A stretch of DNA of 64,000 bases from Xanthomonas melonis (GTDB lineage: Bacteria; Pseudomonadota; Gammaproteobacteria; Xanthomonadales; Xanthomonadaceae), in NCBI RefSeq assembly GCF_020783655.1, contig NZ_JAJGQH010000001.1:354559-418558 (forward strand), read 5' to 3'. Below the pieces are notes generated by a model. That model did not search any database. It was not told the origin of the DNA and saw only the letters and a program-made list of their open reading frames with translations. Both the position numbers and the translations under genes were made by a program. The stretch's first letter is position 1. The number at the start of each line of letters is the position of its first letter. Shown here piece by piece: positions 14,865 through 24,350 of the stretch.

Positions 14865-15426
14865 GAATGAGCTGACTCCACTGCTCGGGCGTATTGCAAT
14901 TGACGAACGCGGCGCGTTCGCTGGCGGTGACAGCCACGCGATGGCAATGCAGTGTTCGCTGCAGTCCACGCAACGAGCGTGCCGAGGCCGCTCCTTCCAT
15001 CAACGCCGCCAATGCTTCACGCACGGCGGCATCGATGCACAGCCGCATCGGCAGCATCTGCTCGTCGAACACGACACAGCGCTGTCGCACAGGCGCCAGC
15101 AAGCGCTCGATCAGCGGCGTGGACAAGAGCGGCATGTCCACCGGCACCACCACCAGCGTGGTCGCATCACCCAGCTGCGCGATGACGCTGGCAAGGCCGC
15201 CCAGTGGCCCCAGGTCTGGCTGCACGTCGGCGATGCCGGAGTAGCCGGGGCGGTCGCCGCTGATCAGCACCCGCTGCGCCCCGGCATCGCGCAGCAGCGC
15301 CTGCATATGCGCAAGCAGCGGTTGCCCATGCCAGGGCAGCATGGCCTTGTCGCGCCCCATGCGCGAGGACTGCCCGCCGGCCAATACCACCCCGGTCCAG
15401 ACAGGCGCGGACGGGCCCGGCGTCAA
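14848..15426 (-). CDS. mobA: Molybdenum cofactor guanylyltransferase MobA
   Basis: A 192-residue nucleotidyltransferase that joins GMP to molybdopterin, giving MGD, the form used by NasA. Signatures: VVLAGGQSSRMGRDKAML at the N-terminus (GTP site), LGPLGGLASVI, and VVPVDMPLLS with the metal-binding Asp. It lacks an ATG in the correct place. A TTG at 15426 overlaps the moeA stop codon as TTGA and places the conserved motif near residue 14, the usual position. That TTG is therefore taken as a translationally coupled start. It overlaps both neighbours in the moeA-mobA-DUF7009 unit. Confidence 0.88.
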   Translation of the reverse strand: MTPGPSAPVWTGVVLAGGQSSRMGRDKAMLPWHGQPLLAHMQALLRDAGAQRVLISGDRPGYSGIADVQPDLGPLGGLASVIAQLGDATTLVVVPVDMPLLSTPLIERLLAPVRQRCVVFDEQMLPMRLCIDAAVREALAALMEGAASARSLRGLQRTLHCHRVAVTASERAAFVNCNTPEQWSQLIHENPD

Positions 15427-16673
15427 GGCTCGAACGCCGGCGCGGCTGGATGCAGATGGCCCAGGCCGTATACCTGGGCCCGCGTGCTGGGGGCGGCAGC
15501 GTCCGGCTGCGGCTCCAGCACCACCCACGCATTGGCCTGCAGCAACGGCGCCACGCGGAACGATTCCTGCTGCGGCAGGACCTGCACCGACAACTGGCCA
15601 GCGCCGTCGCACAGCAGGCGCGCACGCAGGTGTTGCCGCCAGATCGGCCGTGCCTGCAACGGTGTCTGCAGGACCACCGGCAGACCCTGCTCCGGTGGCA
15701 TGCCGAGCAGTCCGCGCAACATCGGCTCGACGAAAAACCGCAGCCCGGCAGCGCTCGCCATCGGATTGCCGGGCAGGCCGACATACAACACGCCATCGGG
15801 CAGCCGCGCCAGCAGTATCGGCTTGCCTGGCCGCACCGCCACCTTATGGAACAGCAGCTGCGCACCGTGGCGGGCCAGCGCATCGGGGATGAAGTCGTAG
15901 CGGCCACGCGAGACCGCGCCGGTGCTGAGGATCAGCTCCGCGCCGGACCCGCGCGCCTGGGCCAGGGCGGCATCGAATGCCGCCACCTCGTCGCCCACCC
16001 GCCCCTGCCATACCGCTCGTGCACCGGCCGCACGTAGCTGGCCGACCAGATAGGCACTGGTGCCATCGCGGATCTGCCCAGGCTGCAGCGGCTGCGCGGG
16101 CTCGCCGACCAGCTCGCGACCGGTGGCGATCAGCGCCACACGTGGCTGCCGCACCACCTCCACGCGCGCGCAGCCCAGCGCTGCCAGCAGCAGGGCATGC
16201 GCCCCGCGCAGCACGGTACCGGCTGCGATCACTGGAGCGTCGACGGCCACGTCCTCACCCCGGCGGCGGATGTGCTGGCCGGCGCGCGCATCCGCGCGCA
16301 GCCGAATACGGCCAAGGCGTGCGTCGTGCTGCGCCAGGATCTCGACCTGCTCGATCGGCACCACCGCATCGGCGGCTGCCGGCAGAGCGGCTCCCGTCAT
16401 GATCTCCCACGCCGACCCGGCCGCATGCACCGCGTCCTCGCCTGCGGCCAGGCTGCCGGCGATGCGATGCTCGCTCCCTGCCGCCGCACCATGTCCGCCA
16501 GTGGCCAGCGCCACCCCATCCATCGCACTGTTGTCGAACGGCGGTAGCGCATCCGGGCTCAGCAGGGTCTGCGCCAGCACACGGCCCTGCGCATCGGCGC
16601 TGTCCACCCACTCGCTGGCGAGCGGCACCACCTGCTGGTGCAGGCACACAAGCGCCTCGGCATAGCTGATCAT
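15423..16673 (-). CDS. moeA: Molybdopterin molybdotransferase MoeA (copy 1)
   Basis: A 416-residue enzyme that inserts molybdate into adenylated molybdopterin. Motifs: PPFDNSAMDGVAL, EIMTGAALPAAADAVVPIE, RRRGEDV, VALIATGRELV, ILSTGAVSRGRYDF and VGLPGNPMA, with the C-terminal domain IV following. It is the promoter-proximal gene of the moeA-mobA operon next to the nitrate genes, so it may be the copy serving nitrate reductase. Some motifs differ from the usual form (TGAVSRGRYDF rather than TGGVSVGxxDY), unlike the second copy at 21573-22793. Start ATG at 16673; ribosome binding site weak. Confidence 0.9.
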   Translation of the reverse strand: MISYAEALVCLHQQVVPLASEWVDSADAQGRVLAQTLLSPDALPPFDNSAMDGVALATGGHGAAAGSEHRIAGSLAAGEDAVHAAGSAWEIMTGAALPAAADAVVPIEQVEILAQHDARLGRIRLRADARAGQHIRRRGEDVAVDAPVIAAGTVLRGAHALLLAALGCARVEVVRQPRVALIATGRELVGEPAQPLQPGQIRDGTSAYLVGQLRAAGARAVWQGRVGDEVAAFDAALAQARGSGAELILSTGAVSRGRYDFIPDALARHGAQLLFHKVAVRPGKPILLARLPDGVLYVGLPGNPMASAAGLRFFVEPMLRGLLGMPPEQGLPVVLQTPLQARPIWRQHLRARLLCDGAGQLSVQVLPQQESFRVAPLLQANAWVVLEPQPDAAAPSTRAQVYGLGHLHPAAPAFEP

Positions 16674-16859
16674 GGGCAGGGCAATGGCCGGGTTGGGTGG
16701 ATCACCCGGCTAGGATACCCGGCCATCCCCGTAGCGGATATCGAACCGGTCGCAGCGCGTACGCACGACTGGAGCGATGCGTACCGCTAGACATTGCTCG
16801 AACGCGCCGCCCACAGCGTGCCCGGCACAGTACGGATGTCGCCCTCTTCGCTTTTGTTC

Positions 16860-17135
16860 ATGAATTTTGTCGACAGCGTCGGCTGGCTCGCCAGCGCCGT
16901 GCTTATCGCCACCCTGATCCGGCAGATCTACAAACAGTGGTGCAGCGATCAGGGCCACGGCGTCTCGCGCTGGTTGTTCATCGGCCAGATCACCGCCTCG
17001 CTGTTGTTCATTCTCTACAGCGCGCTGGTGGGCAATGCGGTGTTCGTGGTCAGCAATGGATTGATCCTGGCCACCGGCATCACCGGCTATGTCTTGCAAC
17101 GCATCAAGCGCAAGCGGCAAGGTGCACAGGCTTGA
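16860..17135 (+). CDS. Small SemiSWEET/PQ-loop-like membrane protein
   Basis: A 91-residue hydrophobic protein with three predicted transmembrane helices (VGWLASAVLIATLIRQIY; GQITASLLFILYSALVG; VVSNGLILATGITGYVL) and a basic C-terminus. The pattern of a first helix ending in RQIYKQW, then LLFILYSALVGN and a final helix starting VSNG, resembles PQ-loop/SemiSWEET proteins, which form dimeric sugar or small-molecule transporters. The proline usually found in helix 1 is not obvious, so transport activity is uncertain. The ATG at 16860 is preferred as it starts at the first helix; an ATG at 16836 would add eight residues. Neither has a good ribosome binding site. Monocistronic. Confidence 0.6.
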   Translation: MNFVDSVGWLASAVLIATLIRQIYKQWCSDQGHGVSRWLFIGQITASLLFILYSALVGNAVFVVSNGLILATGITGYVLQRIKRKRQGAQA

Positions 17136-17299
17136 GCACAGCGCATGGCGCGGACGTGTGTCCCGCCTCCGCGTGCCCGACCGCGCGACTACAGGCCGAC
17201 TGCGCAGTCGTCACGCCAGGCCCCGAATCTTCAGGTATTACACGTCCGCTCCGCTCGCTATGCGCCGTCCACACGCCGGCCGAGCGCTGCGACATGCGG

Positions 17300-18307
17300 T
17301 CAATCGCTCTTGCGAGTCGCTCGTCGCGCCGGCGGCCTGGGCGCCGCGGTTTTGCCCGCCGATGGTGGCTCCTGCCCCTGCTTGGGCGCGGTGGCACGGT
17401 GGCTGCGCGCGGACGAAACACCCGTTTTCGCTGGTCCGCCTGAGGCGCGCCTTGGCGCGGCGGGTTTGACGCCTGCACGCTTGCGCGATCCAGCCGATGC
17501 CGGCGGCGCATCGGTCGCGGGCAGCTGGAGCTGGACCCAGGTCGGCGCGTGATCGCTGGCCTTCTCCAAGGCCCGCACCCATTTGTCCACTCCCGCATCG
17601 CGCAGCCCGGGCGCCAGTGCGCGGTTGAGCAGCAGATGGTCGATGCGCAGGCCACGATCGCGCGCGAAATGCTGGCGAAAATAATCCCAGAACGTATACA
17701 CCGGTGCATCGCCATGAATGGCCTGCAAGGCATCGACCCAGCCCTGCGCCAGTAGCTGCGCGTAGCAGGCGCGGCTTTCCGGTTGCAGCAGCGCATCCCT
17801 GCGCCAGCCTTTCGGGTCGTAGATCTGCGCGTCGGTGGGCACCACGTTGAAATCGCCGATCAAGATCGCCAGGTGCGGCAGATCCACCAACGTCTTGGCA
17901 TGCCGCAGCAGACGCTGGAACCACTTCAACTTGTAGTCGAACTTCGGCCCTGGCTGCGGATTGCCGTTGGGGAGATACAGGCAGCCCACCACGATTCCGT
18001 GGATGGCAGCCTCCAGATACCGACTCTGTGCATCGGCTGGGTCCCACGGCAGGCCGCGGCGGATCTCGATCGGCTCGGCGCCGCGCGCCAGCAGCGCCAC
18101 CCCGTTCCAGGAACGCTGGCCGTGCCAGATCACCCCGTAACCCGCCTCGCGGATCGCCTGTTCCGGAAATGCGTCCTGGGTGCACTTGAGCTCCTGCAGA
18201 CCCACGATGTCCGGCTGCTCGCGCCGCAACCATTCCAGTAGATGCGGCAGGCGGCTGCCGATGCCGTTGACGTTGTAGGTGGCAATCCTGCGGGATGCGA
18301 CGGACAT
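17300..18307 (-). CDS. xth: Exodeoxyribonuclease III / AP endonuclease with basic tail
   Basis: A 335-residue protein. Residues 1-265 form the exonuclease-endonuclease-phosphatase fold with ExoIII motifs: ATYNVNGIGSRLPHLLEWL, VGLQELKC (metal-binding Glu), WNGVALL, LYLPNG, LIGDFNVVPTD (Asp/Asn) and KASDHAPTW (catalytic Asp/His). It repairs abasic and oxidised DNA. The last 65 residues are a low-complexity Ala/Pro/Lys/Arg-rich tail (KRAGVKPAAPRRASGG and later KTAAPRPPARRATRKS) that is likely disordered and may bind nucleic acid; standard XthA ends near 268 residues. The ATG at 18307 directly precedes the conserved core. Divergent from the OBAP lipoprotein gene. Confidence 0.9.
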   Translation of the reverse strand: MSVASRRIATYNVNGIGSRLPHLLEWLRREQPDIVGLQELKCTQDAFPEQAIREAGYGVIWHGQRSWNGVALLARGAEPIEIRRGLPWDPADAQSRYLEAAIHGIVVGCLYLPNGNPQPGPKFDYKLKWFQRLLRHAKTLVDLPHLAILIGDFNVVPTDAQIYDPKGWRRDALLQPESRACYAQLLAQGWVDALQAIHGDAPVYTFWDYFRQHFARDRGLRIDHLLLNRALAPGLRDAGVDKWVRALEKASDHAPTWVQLQLPATDAPPASAGSRKRAGVKPAAPRRASGGPAKTGVSSARSHRATAPKQGQEPPSAGKTAAPRPPARRATRKSD

Positions 18308-18462
18308 GAAGGGATGGAAGTTGACGTGGATGACGAGCATCGTGGCAGCAGCATGAACGCCATGCTCAAGCGAAGTGAAGCTGCATGCAGCGGCGGCGTA
18401 CTCACATGCCGCCGACTCCATGCATCCATAGTCTGAGGGATCGTCATCAGGAAGAAGATCCC

Positions 18463-19215
18463 ATGCACCCGTCCAGCTTGCTGCTGCCCCTGGCGCTATG
18501 CGCCGCATGTTCGCGCACTCCGTCGCCGGTCACGCCTCCCGGCGCTGAAGAAACCGCCAAGACCGATGTTCTGGAAGCCGGCGCCAAGGTGCTGCAATCC
18601 AACGGCCCGGTCGGCAAACTCGATATCTATCTGGTCGGCTTTCATCCCATGAAGGAGGCACCGAACGAGCAGATGGAAGCCCACCATTACTGTCATCAGG
18701 TGAACCAGGATCTTTCCCAGTGCGCGCTCTATGACGGCAATACCGACGACGCGAACCTGACCGGCATCGAATACATCATTTCCGAAACGCTGTTCGCGCA
18801 GTTGCCGGAACACGAGCGCAGGTTCTGGCACCCGCACAATGGCGAAATACTCTCGGGCCAGTTGTCCGCGCCCAATCTTCCCTTGCTGGCGGAAAAGGAA
18901 CTCATGCGCAGCAAGATGAACAGTTACGGCAAGACGTGGCACACCTGGCATTCGCAGAAGGGAACGGCGCCGGGCGACACATTGCCCCTGGGCGAACCGA
19001 TGCTGGCATGGTCTTTCAATCGCGACGGCGAGATCCAGCAGCCACTGATCGAACGACGCGACAAGGCGGCTGCCGTTTCCACTGCAGAACGTCGTGCAAA
19101 CCGCACAGACCTCACCGAACTCGCAAAACCGCAGCAGGGCGTCGATGCCTTGCGACGCCATTTCCCTAATCGCAAACCCATTCCCGGTGTCGTTGACGCT
19201 GAGGCAGCGCAATGA
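18463..19215 (+). CDS. OBAP-family (DUF1264) lipoprotein
   Basis: A 250-residue protein starting with a hydrophobic signal (SSLLLPLALCAACS) and a possible lipobox cysteine at position 16. The body matches the oil-body-associated-protein / DUF1264 family: HHYCHQVN with QCALYDG, GIEYIISETLFAQLPEHE, and FWHPHNGEILSGQL. The histidines and cysteines are conserved in the family, but their role is not known. Bacterial members are often envelope lipoproteins of unknown function. The ATG at 18463 has AGGAAGAAG upstream. It is monocistronic, divergent from the exonuclease gene. Confidence 0.82.
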   Translation: MHPSSLLLPLALCAACSRTPSPVTPPGAEETAKTDVLEAGAKVLQSNGPVGKLDIYLVGFHPMKEAPNEQMEAHHYCHQVNQDLSQCALYDGNTDDANLTGIEYIISETLFAQLPEHERRFWHPHNGEILSGQLSAPNLPLLAEKELMRSKMNSYGKTWHTWHSQKGTAPGDTLPLGEPMLAWSFNRDGEIQQPLIERRDKAAAVSTAERRANRTDLTELAKPQQGVDALRRHFPNRKPIPGVVDAEAAQ

Positions 19216-19522
19216 GGCGCTGCAAGCAGTAACGACGCGGCGACCGCGCGGGTATGGTCCATCGCAGTGACGGCGTAGCGCTGCGACCAACCAACACCAT
19301 GTGAGGTCGCTGCGTCCTGCGCGTTCCTGCAGACAGATCCGGCCCTCATGGATCAGCCCGCCGGTCGCTTCAGCGAAGCAGCCTGTCCTTTGCGTGCGAA
19401 AGATCGGCCGCATCTGCAGCTGGCCCGATCGCAACGAAACAGCAGGGATTGTCTACATCACCTGCGCAAACACCGCCACCCGATCGGTGACGGTGCCTCC
19501 CCCGTCTTGTCGCGCCTGCAGT
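19216..19522. other. 307-bp intergenic stretch between convergent genes
   Basis: It lies between the ends of the OBAP gene (+) and the DUF4142 gene (-). No gene, strong terminator hairpin or repeat was recognised. Confidence 0.4.
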
Positions 19523-20095
19523 TTACCTGGCCGCCGCGTTGCCGCCGGTTTGCAAAGCCTTGGCCGCCGCCAGATGATCGGCGACATGACCACGCGTGGT
19601 CTTCAAGTGGTCGGCAACCTGCGCTGTCCGCGCGGCCGGAATCAGCTTCCTGTCCAGCGCATCCAACGCATCACTGTGATCCTTGACCATGGCCTTGATG
19701 TAGGCCGCCTGGAATTGCTCGCCGTCGAGCTTCTCCAGTTGAGTCAATTCGGCCTTGCCCTTGCTCATCTGCAGCTTGGCATCCGCTGCAGAGGGGTCCG
19801 GCGACCATTTGGCGATCTTCTGGTTGTTCTCGGTATGCTCCCTGAGCATGCGTGTGGCGTACTCGCGCACAGCGCCGGTCGTCTGCTTCTTCAACGCCAG
19901 GTTGGCCGCGTTGATCTCGCTGGTGTTGATCGCGCTCAGCACGCCCAGGGCCTGCTTCTCGCTCGCGCTGGGCGCCGCAGCCTGCATGGCTCCCGCCGAA
20001 GCGTTGCCCGGTTGCGTGGATGTCTGCGCCTGCGCGCTCACCGCCAGTGCGGCAGACAGGGCGAGCGTCATCAACAAAGGGGATGTGGCTTTCAT
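19523..20095 (-). CDS. Exported DUF4142 protein
   Basis: A 190-residue protein with a signal peptide (hydrophobic run LLMTLALSAALAVSAQAQ, cleavage likely after AQA) followed by a helical DUF4142 domain. Landmarks are ALGVLSAINTSEINAANLAL, YATRMLREHTENNQ, DGEQFQAAYIKAMVKDHSDALD and a final HVADHLAAAKAL. This domain is a ferritin-like four-helix bundle found in exported proteins, with no established enzymatic role. The ATG at 20095 has GGAGAAG seven bases upstream. Divergent from the rhodanese-MoeB gene. Confidence 0.85.
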   Translation of the reverse strand: MKATSPLLMTLALSAALAVSAQAQTSTQPGNASAGAMQAAAPSASEKQALGVLSAINTSEINAANLALKKQTTGAVREYATRMLREHTENNQKIAKWSPDPSAADAKLQMSKGKAELTQLEKLDGEQFQAAYIKAMVKDHSDALDALDRKLIPAARTAQVADHLKTTRGHVADHLAAAKALQTGGNAAAR

Positions 20096-20372
20096 GCATC
20101 TTCTCCGGTCGGATGTGGTGCGCCGATGCTGGCCACCGCTGCGTGACTCAGCTGTCGTGTCCATGTGGACAGATGGCGAAGAAGTACTGCTGCGAAGCGC
20201 AACGAGTGTCCGCGCCGAACACATCGCTGCGTTGCCGAGACCGCTATGGGCGAAGAGGTCACGATCCATCTGCGTGAGAGACGCGTGTCTGAGAGGCCAT
20301 AAGGCGCAGATGCCTGTCCGATGCAACACAGCCGATCGCCATCGGCCCGAGGCTTTGCGCGACAATAGCCGC

Positions 20373-21512
20373 ATGACCGATGAGCTTGCACCCGCCGATG
20401 CCCGTGATCGCGCCCTGCGCGGTGCCGTGCTGATCGACATTCGCCATCCGCACGAACGCGTCGACGGCCAGGCCGAAGGCGCGCTGGCCGTTGCGCAGGC
20501 GGATCTGGAAACTGCGCCCGCACGGCATCTGCCAGACCCCGAACGCGAAGTGCTGCTGATCTGTCAAAGCGGCAAACGTTCCGCGCGACTTGTGGCATCG
20601 CTGCGCGCACAAGGGTATGCACGTGTGCGGTCGGTGCTTGGCGGCACCACCGCATGGCGGCGCGACGGCTTGCCGCTGGTGCGCCCCGCGATGCCAACGG
20701 ACGAGGCGGATTTTCTGGAGCGTTATTCGCGACACCTGCGCTTGCCACAAGTCGGCGCCGAAGGACAGCAGCGCCTGGCAGGCGCGCGCGTCCTGCTGGT
20801 CGGTGCGGGCGGCCTCGGCTCGCCCGCCGCGTTCTACCTGGCAGCCGCGGGGGTCGGTCACCTGCGGATCGCCGACGACGATGTGGTGGACCGCAGCAAT
20901 CTGCAGCGCCAGATCCTGCACACCGACGCCAGCATCGGCCTGGCCAAGGTCGATTCGGCGGCGCAGCGACTGGCTGCGCTCAACCCACGCGTGCAAATCG
21001 AAGCGGTGCAGTGCCGCGTGACCAGCGACAATGTGGAACAGTTGTTGCGGGACGTGGATGTGGTGGTCGACGGGGCCGACAACTTCGCAGCCCGCTACCT
21101 GCTCAACGACGCTTGTGTCCATCTCGGCAAGCCGCTGGTGTACGGGGCGGTGCAACAGTTCGAGGGTCAGCTGAGCGTCTTCGACGCTGGCCGCAAGCGT
21201 GGCGAGGCCCCCTGCTATCGCTGCCTGTTCCCGGAGCCACCGCCGCCCGAGTTCGCTCCCAGTTGCGCCGAGGCCGGCGTGCTCGGCGTGCTGCCCGGCG
21301 TCATCGGTCTGCTGCAGGCCACCGAAACAGTCAAGCTGCTGCTCGGCGTCGGCGAGACTCTGGCCGGGCGTCTGCTCAGTTTCGACGCGCTGGCGATGCG
21401 TTTTCGCGAGATCCGCCTGCGGCCGGATCCGCACTGCCCGGCCTGCGCACCCAGCGCGCACTTCGCTGGCTATCCGGACTATGCGGCATTTTGCGCTGGC
21501 GCGGTCGATTGA
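20373..21512 (+). CDS. moeB: Rhodanese-MoeB fusion (sulfur-carrier adenylyltransferase)
   Basis: A 379-residue fusion. Residues 1-105 are a rhodanese domain (LIDIRHPHERVDG, active-site loop CQSGKRS with Cys64, LGGTTAWR). Residues 115-379 are a ThiF/MoeB adenylyltransferase: GAGGLGSPAAFYLAAAGVG (ATP site), NLQRQ, DGADNFAARYLLND, CYRC and CPAC zinc pairs, and CAEAGVLGVLPG. MoeB-type enzymes adenylate MoaD or ThiS; the rhodanese part can pass persulfide sulfur. In eukaryotic MOCS3 and many bacteria the rhodanese is at the C-terminus, so the order is reversed here. It is convergent with the second moeA, which supports a role in molybdopterin biosynthesis. Confidence 0.9.
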   Translation: MTDELAPADARDRALRGAVLIDIRHPHERVDGQAEGALAVAQADLETAPARHLPDPEREVLLICQSGKRSARLVASLRAQGYARVRSVLGGTTAWRRDGLPLVRPAMPTDEADFLERYSRHLRLPQVGAEGQQRLAGARVLLVGAGGLGSPAAFYLAAAGVGHLRIADDDVVDRSNLQRQILHTDASIGLAKVDSAAQRLAALNPRVQIEAVQCRVTSDNVEQLLRDVDVVVDGADNFAARYLLNDACVHLGKPLVYGAVQQFEGQLSVFDAGRKRGEAPCYRCLFPEPPPPEFAPSCAEAGVLGVLPGVIGLLQATETVKLLLGVGETLAGRLLSFDALAMRFREIRLRPDPHCPACAPSAHFAGYPDYAAFCAGAVD

Positions 21513-21572
21513 AGCCGCGCATCGCGGCGGTGCTGCATCGCATGCAAGCACCGCCGTCTCGAGCGCATATGC

Positions 21573-22793
21573 TCACAACGCGTAAGGAATCACCCGCACG
21601 ATCTCACCGGCTTCAAAGCGACGCGCCTGTTCGGGCAAGACGATCAGTGCATTACTGTCTGCCGCGCCGCGCAACAGATGCGAGGCATCGCCGCGATGCG
21701 GCAGCGCGCTGAGGCGACCGTCGGAGCCGCACTCCAGCCGTCCCCGCAGAAATTCAAGGCGCTCGTGGCGTTTGTCCCAAGGACTGGCCAACGCCGCATG
21801 CCACAGCGGCCGCGGCTCGCTCCGGCCCTGCAGCCCATCCAGCAACGGCACGCCGTAGGCGATCAGCGTTGCCAGGACCGAAACCGGATTGCCCGGCAAT
21901 CCCAGCACCAGACAGCGACCGATCTGCCCGAGCACCGCCGGCATGCCTGGACGCATGCGCACGCGCCAGAAGTGGATCCGGCCGAGCTCGCCGATCAATC
22001 GCGGCAGATAATCCTTCTCCCCTGCGGACACACCGCCGCAGGTGATCACCACGTCGAAGGCCGCCGCCGCATCTTCCAGCATGCTGCGGATGCGCTGGGG
22101 ATCATCGGGCAAGGTCGGCCACGCCGTCGGCGCGTAGCCCAAGGCGCGCAATTGCGCCATCAGCATGTCGCGGTTGCTGTTGTAGATCTGCCCCGGGCCC
22201 AGCGGCATGCCAGGCTCGACCAGCTCGTCGCCGGTGGCCAGCACCGCAATGGTGGGCCGCGGCGCGACCGTCAGCCGCGACAAGCCGAGCGCGGCAGCCA
22301 GCCCGATGCGTGCCGGGGTGAGTACCTGCCCGGCCTGGATCACCAGATCGCCGGCCCGCACGTCGCTGCCGGCCAGCCGCACCGCTGCACCGGCGCTCGG
22401 CGCAGAACGGATCACCACCGTCCCATCGCGCTGTTCCGTGTCTTCCTTGGGCACCACAGTATCGGCGCCAGCCGGGAGCGGCGCGCCGGTGGTGATACGC
22501 AGGCATTGACCCTGGCCCAGCGTGCCATCCCAGCGCTCGCCGGCAAACTGTTCGCCGACCAGGGTCAGACGCGTTTGCGCCTCGAGCAGATCCGCATGCC
22601 GCAATGCGAAGCCGTCCATCGCGCTATTGGCGAACGGAGGCAGCGACAGCGGCGCGATCAGGTCAGCGGCACTGATGCGCCCATCGGCACGTGCAGTGGC
22701 AATGCTTTCGTCAGGCGGACGGCTGGCGCCGGCCACGGTGTGCAGGATCTGCAACGCCTGCGCATAGGCGATACGGCTGGGATAGTCGGTCAT
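21573..22793 (-). CDS. moeA: Molybdopterin molybdotransferase MoeA (copy 2)
   Basis: A 406-residue MoeA with complete motifs: PPFANSAMDGFAL, ITTGAPLPAGADTVVPKE, GSDVRAGD, IAVLATGDELVEPG, YNSNRDML, VVITCGGVSAGEKDYL and VLGLPGNPVS, followed by the beta-barrel domain IV. It inserts molybdenum into MPT-AMP. It appears more canonical than the copy at 15423-16673 and is probably the general-purpose enzyme. Start ATG at 22793. It is convergent with the rhodanese-MoeB gene and lies 149 bp after der. Confidence 0.93.
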   Translation of the reverse strand: MTDYPSRIAYAQALQILHTVAGASRPPDESIATARADGRISAADLIAPLSLPPFANSAMDGFALRHADLLEAQTRLTLVGEQFAGERWDGTLGQGQCLRITTGAPLPAGADTVVPKEDTEQRDGTVVIRSAPSAGAAVRLAGSDVRAGDLVIQAGQVLTPARIGLAAALGLSRLTVAPRPTIAVLATGDELVEPGMPLGPGQIYNSNRDMLMAQLRALGYAPTAWPTLPDDPQRIRSMLEDAAAAFDVVITCGGVSAGEKDYLPRLIGELGRIHFWRVRMRPGMPAVLGQIGRCLVLGLPGNPVSVLATLIAYGVPLLDGLQGRSEPRPLWHAALASPWDKRHERLEFLRGRLECGSDGRLSALPHRGDASHLLRGAADSNALIVLPEQARRFEAGEIVRVIPYAL

Positions 22794-22942
22794 GCCGCGA
22801 AGGATACCAGCGTGCCGATCTGCACCGCCGGCCAACGCTGCAACGCGCAGCGCGCACCTGGACCAGAGCTTGCGAGGATCCACGCACACGCACCTGGCGT
22901 GTTTGTAGCTCGCGCACGCGCATTGCGCAAGATCTGCCGGCC

Positions 22943-24340
22943 TTACTTCCCCTTGACGTGCCGCATCAGGCGTCGCTTGCGCGCGATCTGCCGATCGGTC
23001 AGCGGATTCTTCTTGCCTTCGTAGGGGTTGGCGCCTTCGCGGAAAATGAAGCGCACCGGCGTGCCGACCAGCTTGAAACGCTTGCGGAAGAAGTTTTCCA
23101 GATAGCGCTTGTACGACTCCGGCAACACCTTCAGGCGCGTGCCATGCACGATGAAGGTCGGCGGGTTCGCGCCACCCGGATGTACATAACGCAGCTTGGA
23201 GACATGGCCGCGAATGCTTGGCGGAGGATTGGTCTCGTAGGCGATTTCCAGCGCCTGGTTCACTTCGCTGGTGCTGAACTCGTGGTTGGCCGATGCATGC
23301 GCGCGATGGATGGCCTGGAACAATTCGCGCATGCCCGAGCCATGCAATGCAGAGATCCGCACCGCCTCGGCCCAGTTCACGAAGCCCAGCTTGCGCGACA
23401 ACAGGTCTTCGGCCTGCGCACGCTGATAATCGCTCTGCCCATCCCACTTGTTGATCGCCACCACCAGCGCACGGCCGGCATCCAGGATCGCGCCCAGGAT
23501 CGTCGCGTCCTGATCGGTCACCCCTTCGGTCGCATCCAGCATCAGCACCGCCACCTGGCATTGCTCGATCGCCTGCAGCGTCTTGAACGCACTGAACTTT
23601 TCGACCGCCTCTTCGACCTTGCCGCGGCGGCGCAGGCCGGCGGTATCGATCAGGCGATACTGGCGATCGTCGCGCTCCAGGTCCACCGCGATCGAATCGC
23701 GGGTGGTGCCTGGCACCTCGGAGGCGATCATGCGCTCCTCGCCCAACAGGCGATTCACCAACGTCGATTTGCCCACGTTCGGCCGACCGACGAAGGCGAT
23801 GCGCACGCGCGCCGGGTCGTTGTCCAGCAGCTCTCCGGACCCCTCTTCCGGCAGGCGCGCACCGACTTCCTCGAGCAGTTCGTCGATGCCCTGCCGATGC
23901 GCGGCAGACAATGCCACCACATCGGAAAAACCATAGCGCGCGAATTCCGAACGCACGGTTTCTTCGTCGGTGCCGTCGATCTTGTTGATCACCAGCACGG
24001 TCGGGCGGGCAAGCTTGCGCAGCCACGCCAGGATTTCGTCATCGAGCGCAGAGGCGCCTTCGCGGCCATCGACCACGAACAGCACCAGATCCGCTTCGCC
24101 AGCGGCCGCACGCGCCTGGCGCGCGGTGGCGCCGGCCAGGCCTTCTTCTTCGCCAGCGATGCCGCCGGTGTCGACGACGATGAAGGGCTGCTGCGCGTCG
24201 AGACGGCAGACCCCGTAGTTGCGGTCGCGGGTGACGCCGGGCTGGTCGTGGACCAGCGCGTCACGGGTGCGCGTCAGCGCGTTGAAGATGGTGGACTTGC
24301 CGACATTGGGCCGTCCAACCAGGGCGACCAGGGGCAGCAT
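22943..24340 (-). CDS. der: Ribosome biogenesis GTPase Der (EngA)
   Basis: A 465-residue GTPase with two tandem G domains and a C-terminal KH-like domain. The first G domain opens with [20 protein letters not shown] and NKID; the second has [25 protein letters not shown] and NKWDGQ. The basic C-terminus ([16 protein letters not shown]) contacts the 50S subunit. The ATG at 24340 has AAGGA nine bases upstream. It is the last gene of the ndk-rlmN-pilF-rodZ-yfgM-bamB-der cluster and starts 10 bp after the bamB stop codon. Confidence 0.97.
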   Translation of the reverse strand: MLPLVALVGRPNVGKSTIFNALTRTRDALVHDQPGVTRDRNYGVCRLDAQQPFIVVDTGGIAGEEEGLAGATARQARAAAGEADLVLFVVDGREGASALDDEILAWLRKLARPTVLVINKIDGTDEETVRSEFARYGFSDVVALSAAHRQGIDELLEEVGARLPEEGSGELLDNDPARVRIAFVGRPNVGKSTLVNRLLGEERMIASEVPGTTRDSIAVDLERDDRQYRLIDTAGLRRRGKVEEAVEKFSAFKTLQAIEQCQVAVLMLDATEGVTDQDATILGAILDAGRALVVAINKWDGQSDYQRAQAEDLLSRKLGFVNWAEAVRISALHGSGMRELFQAIHRAHASANHEFSTSEVNQALEIAYETNPPPSIRGHVSKLRYVHPGGANPPTFIVHGTRLKVLPESYKRYLENFFRKRFKLVGTPVRFIFREGANPYEGKKNPLTDRQIARKRRLMRHVKGK

Positions 24341-24350
24341 CGCAAGATCC

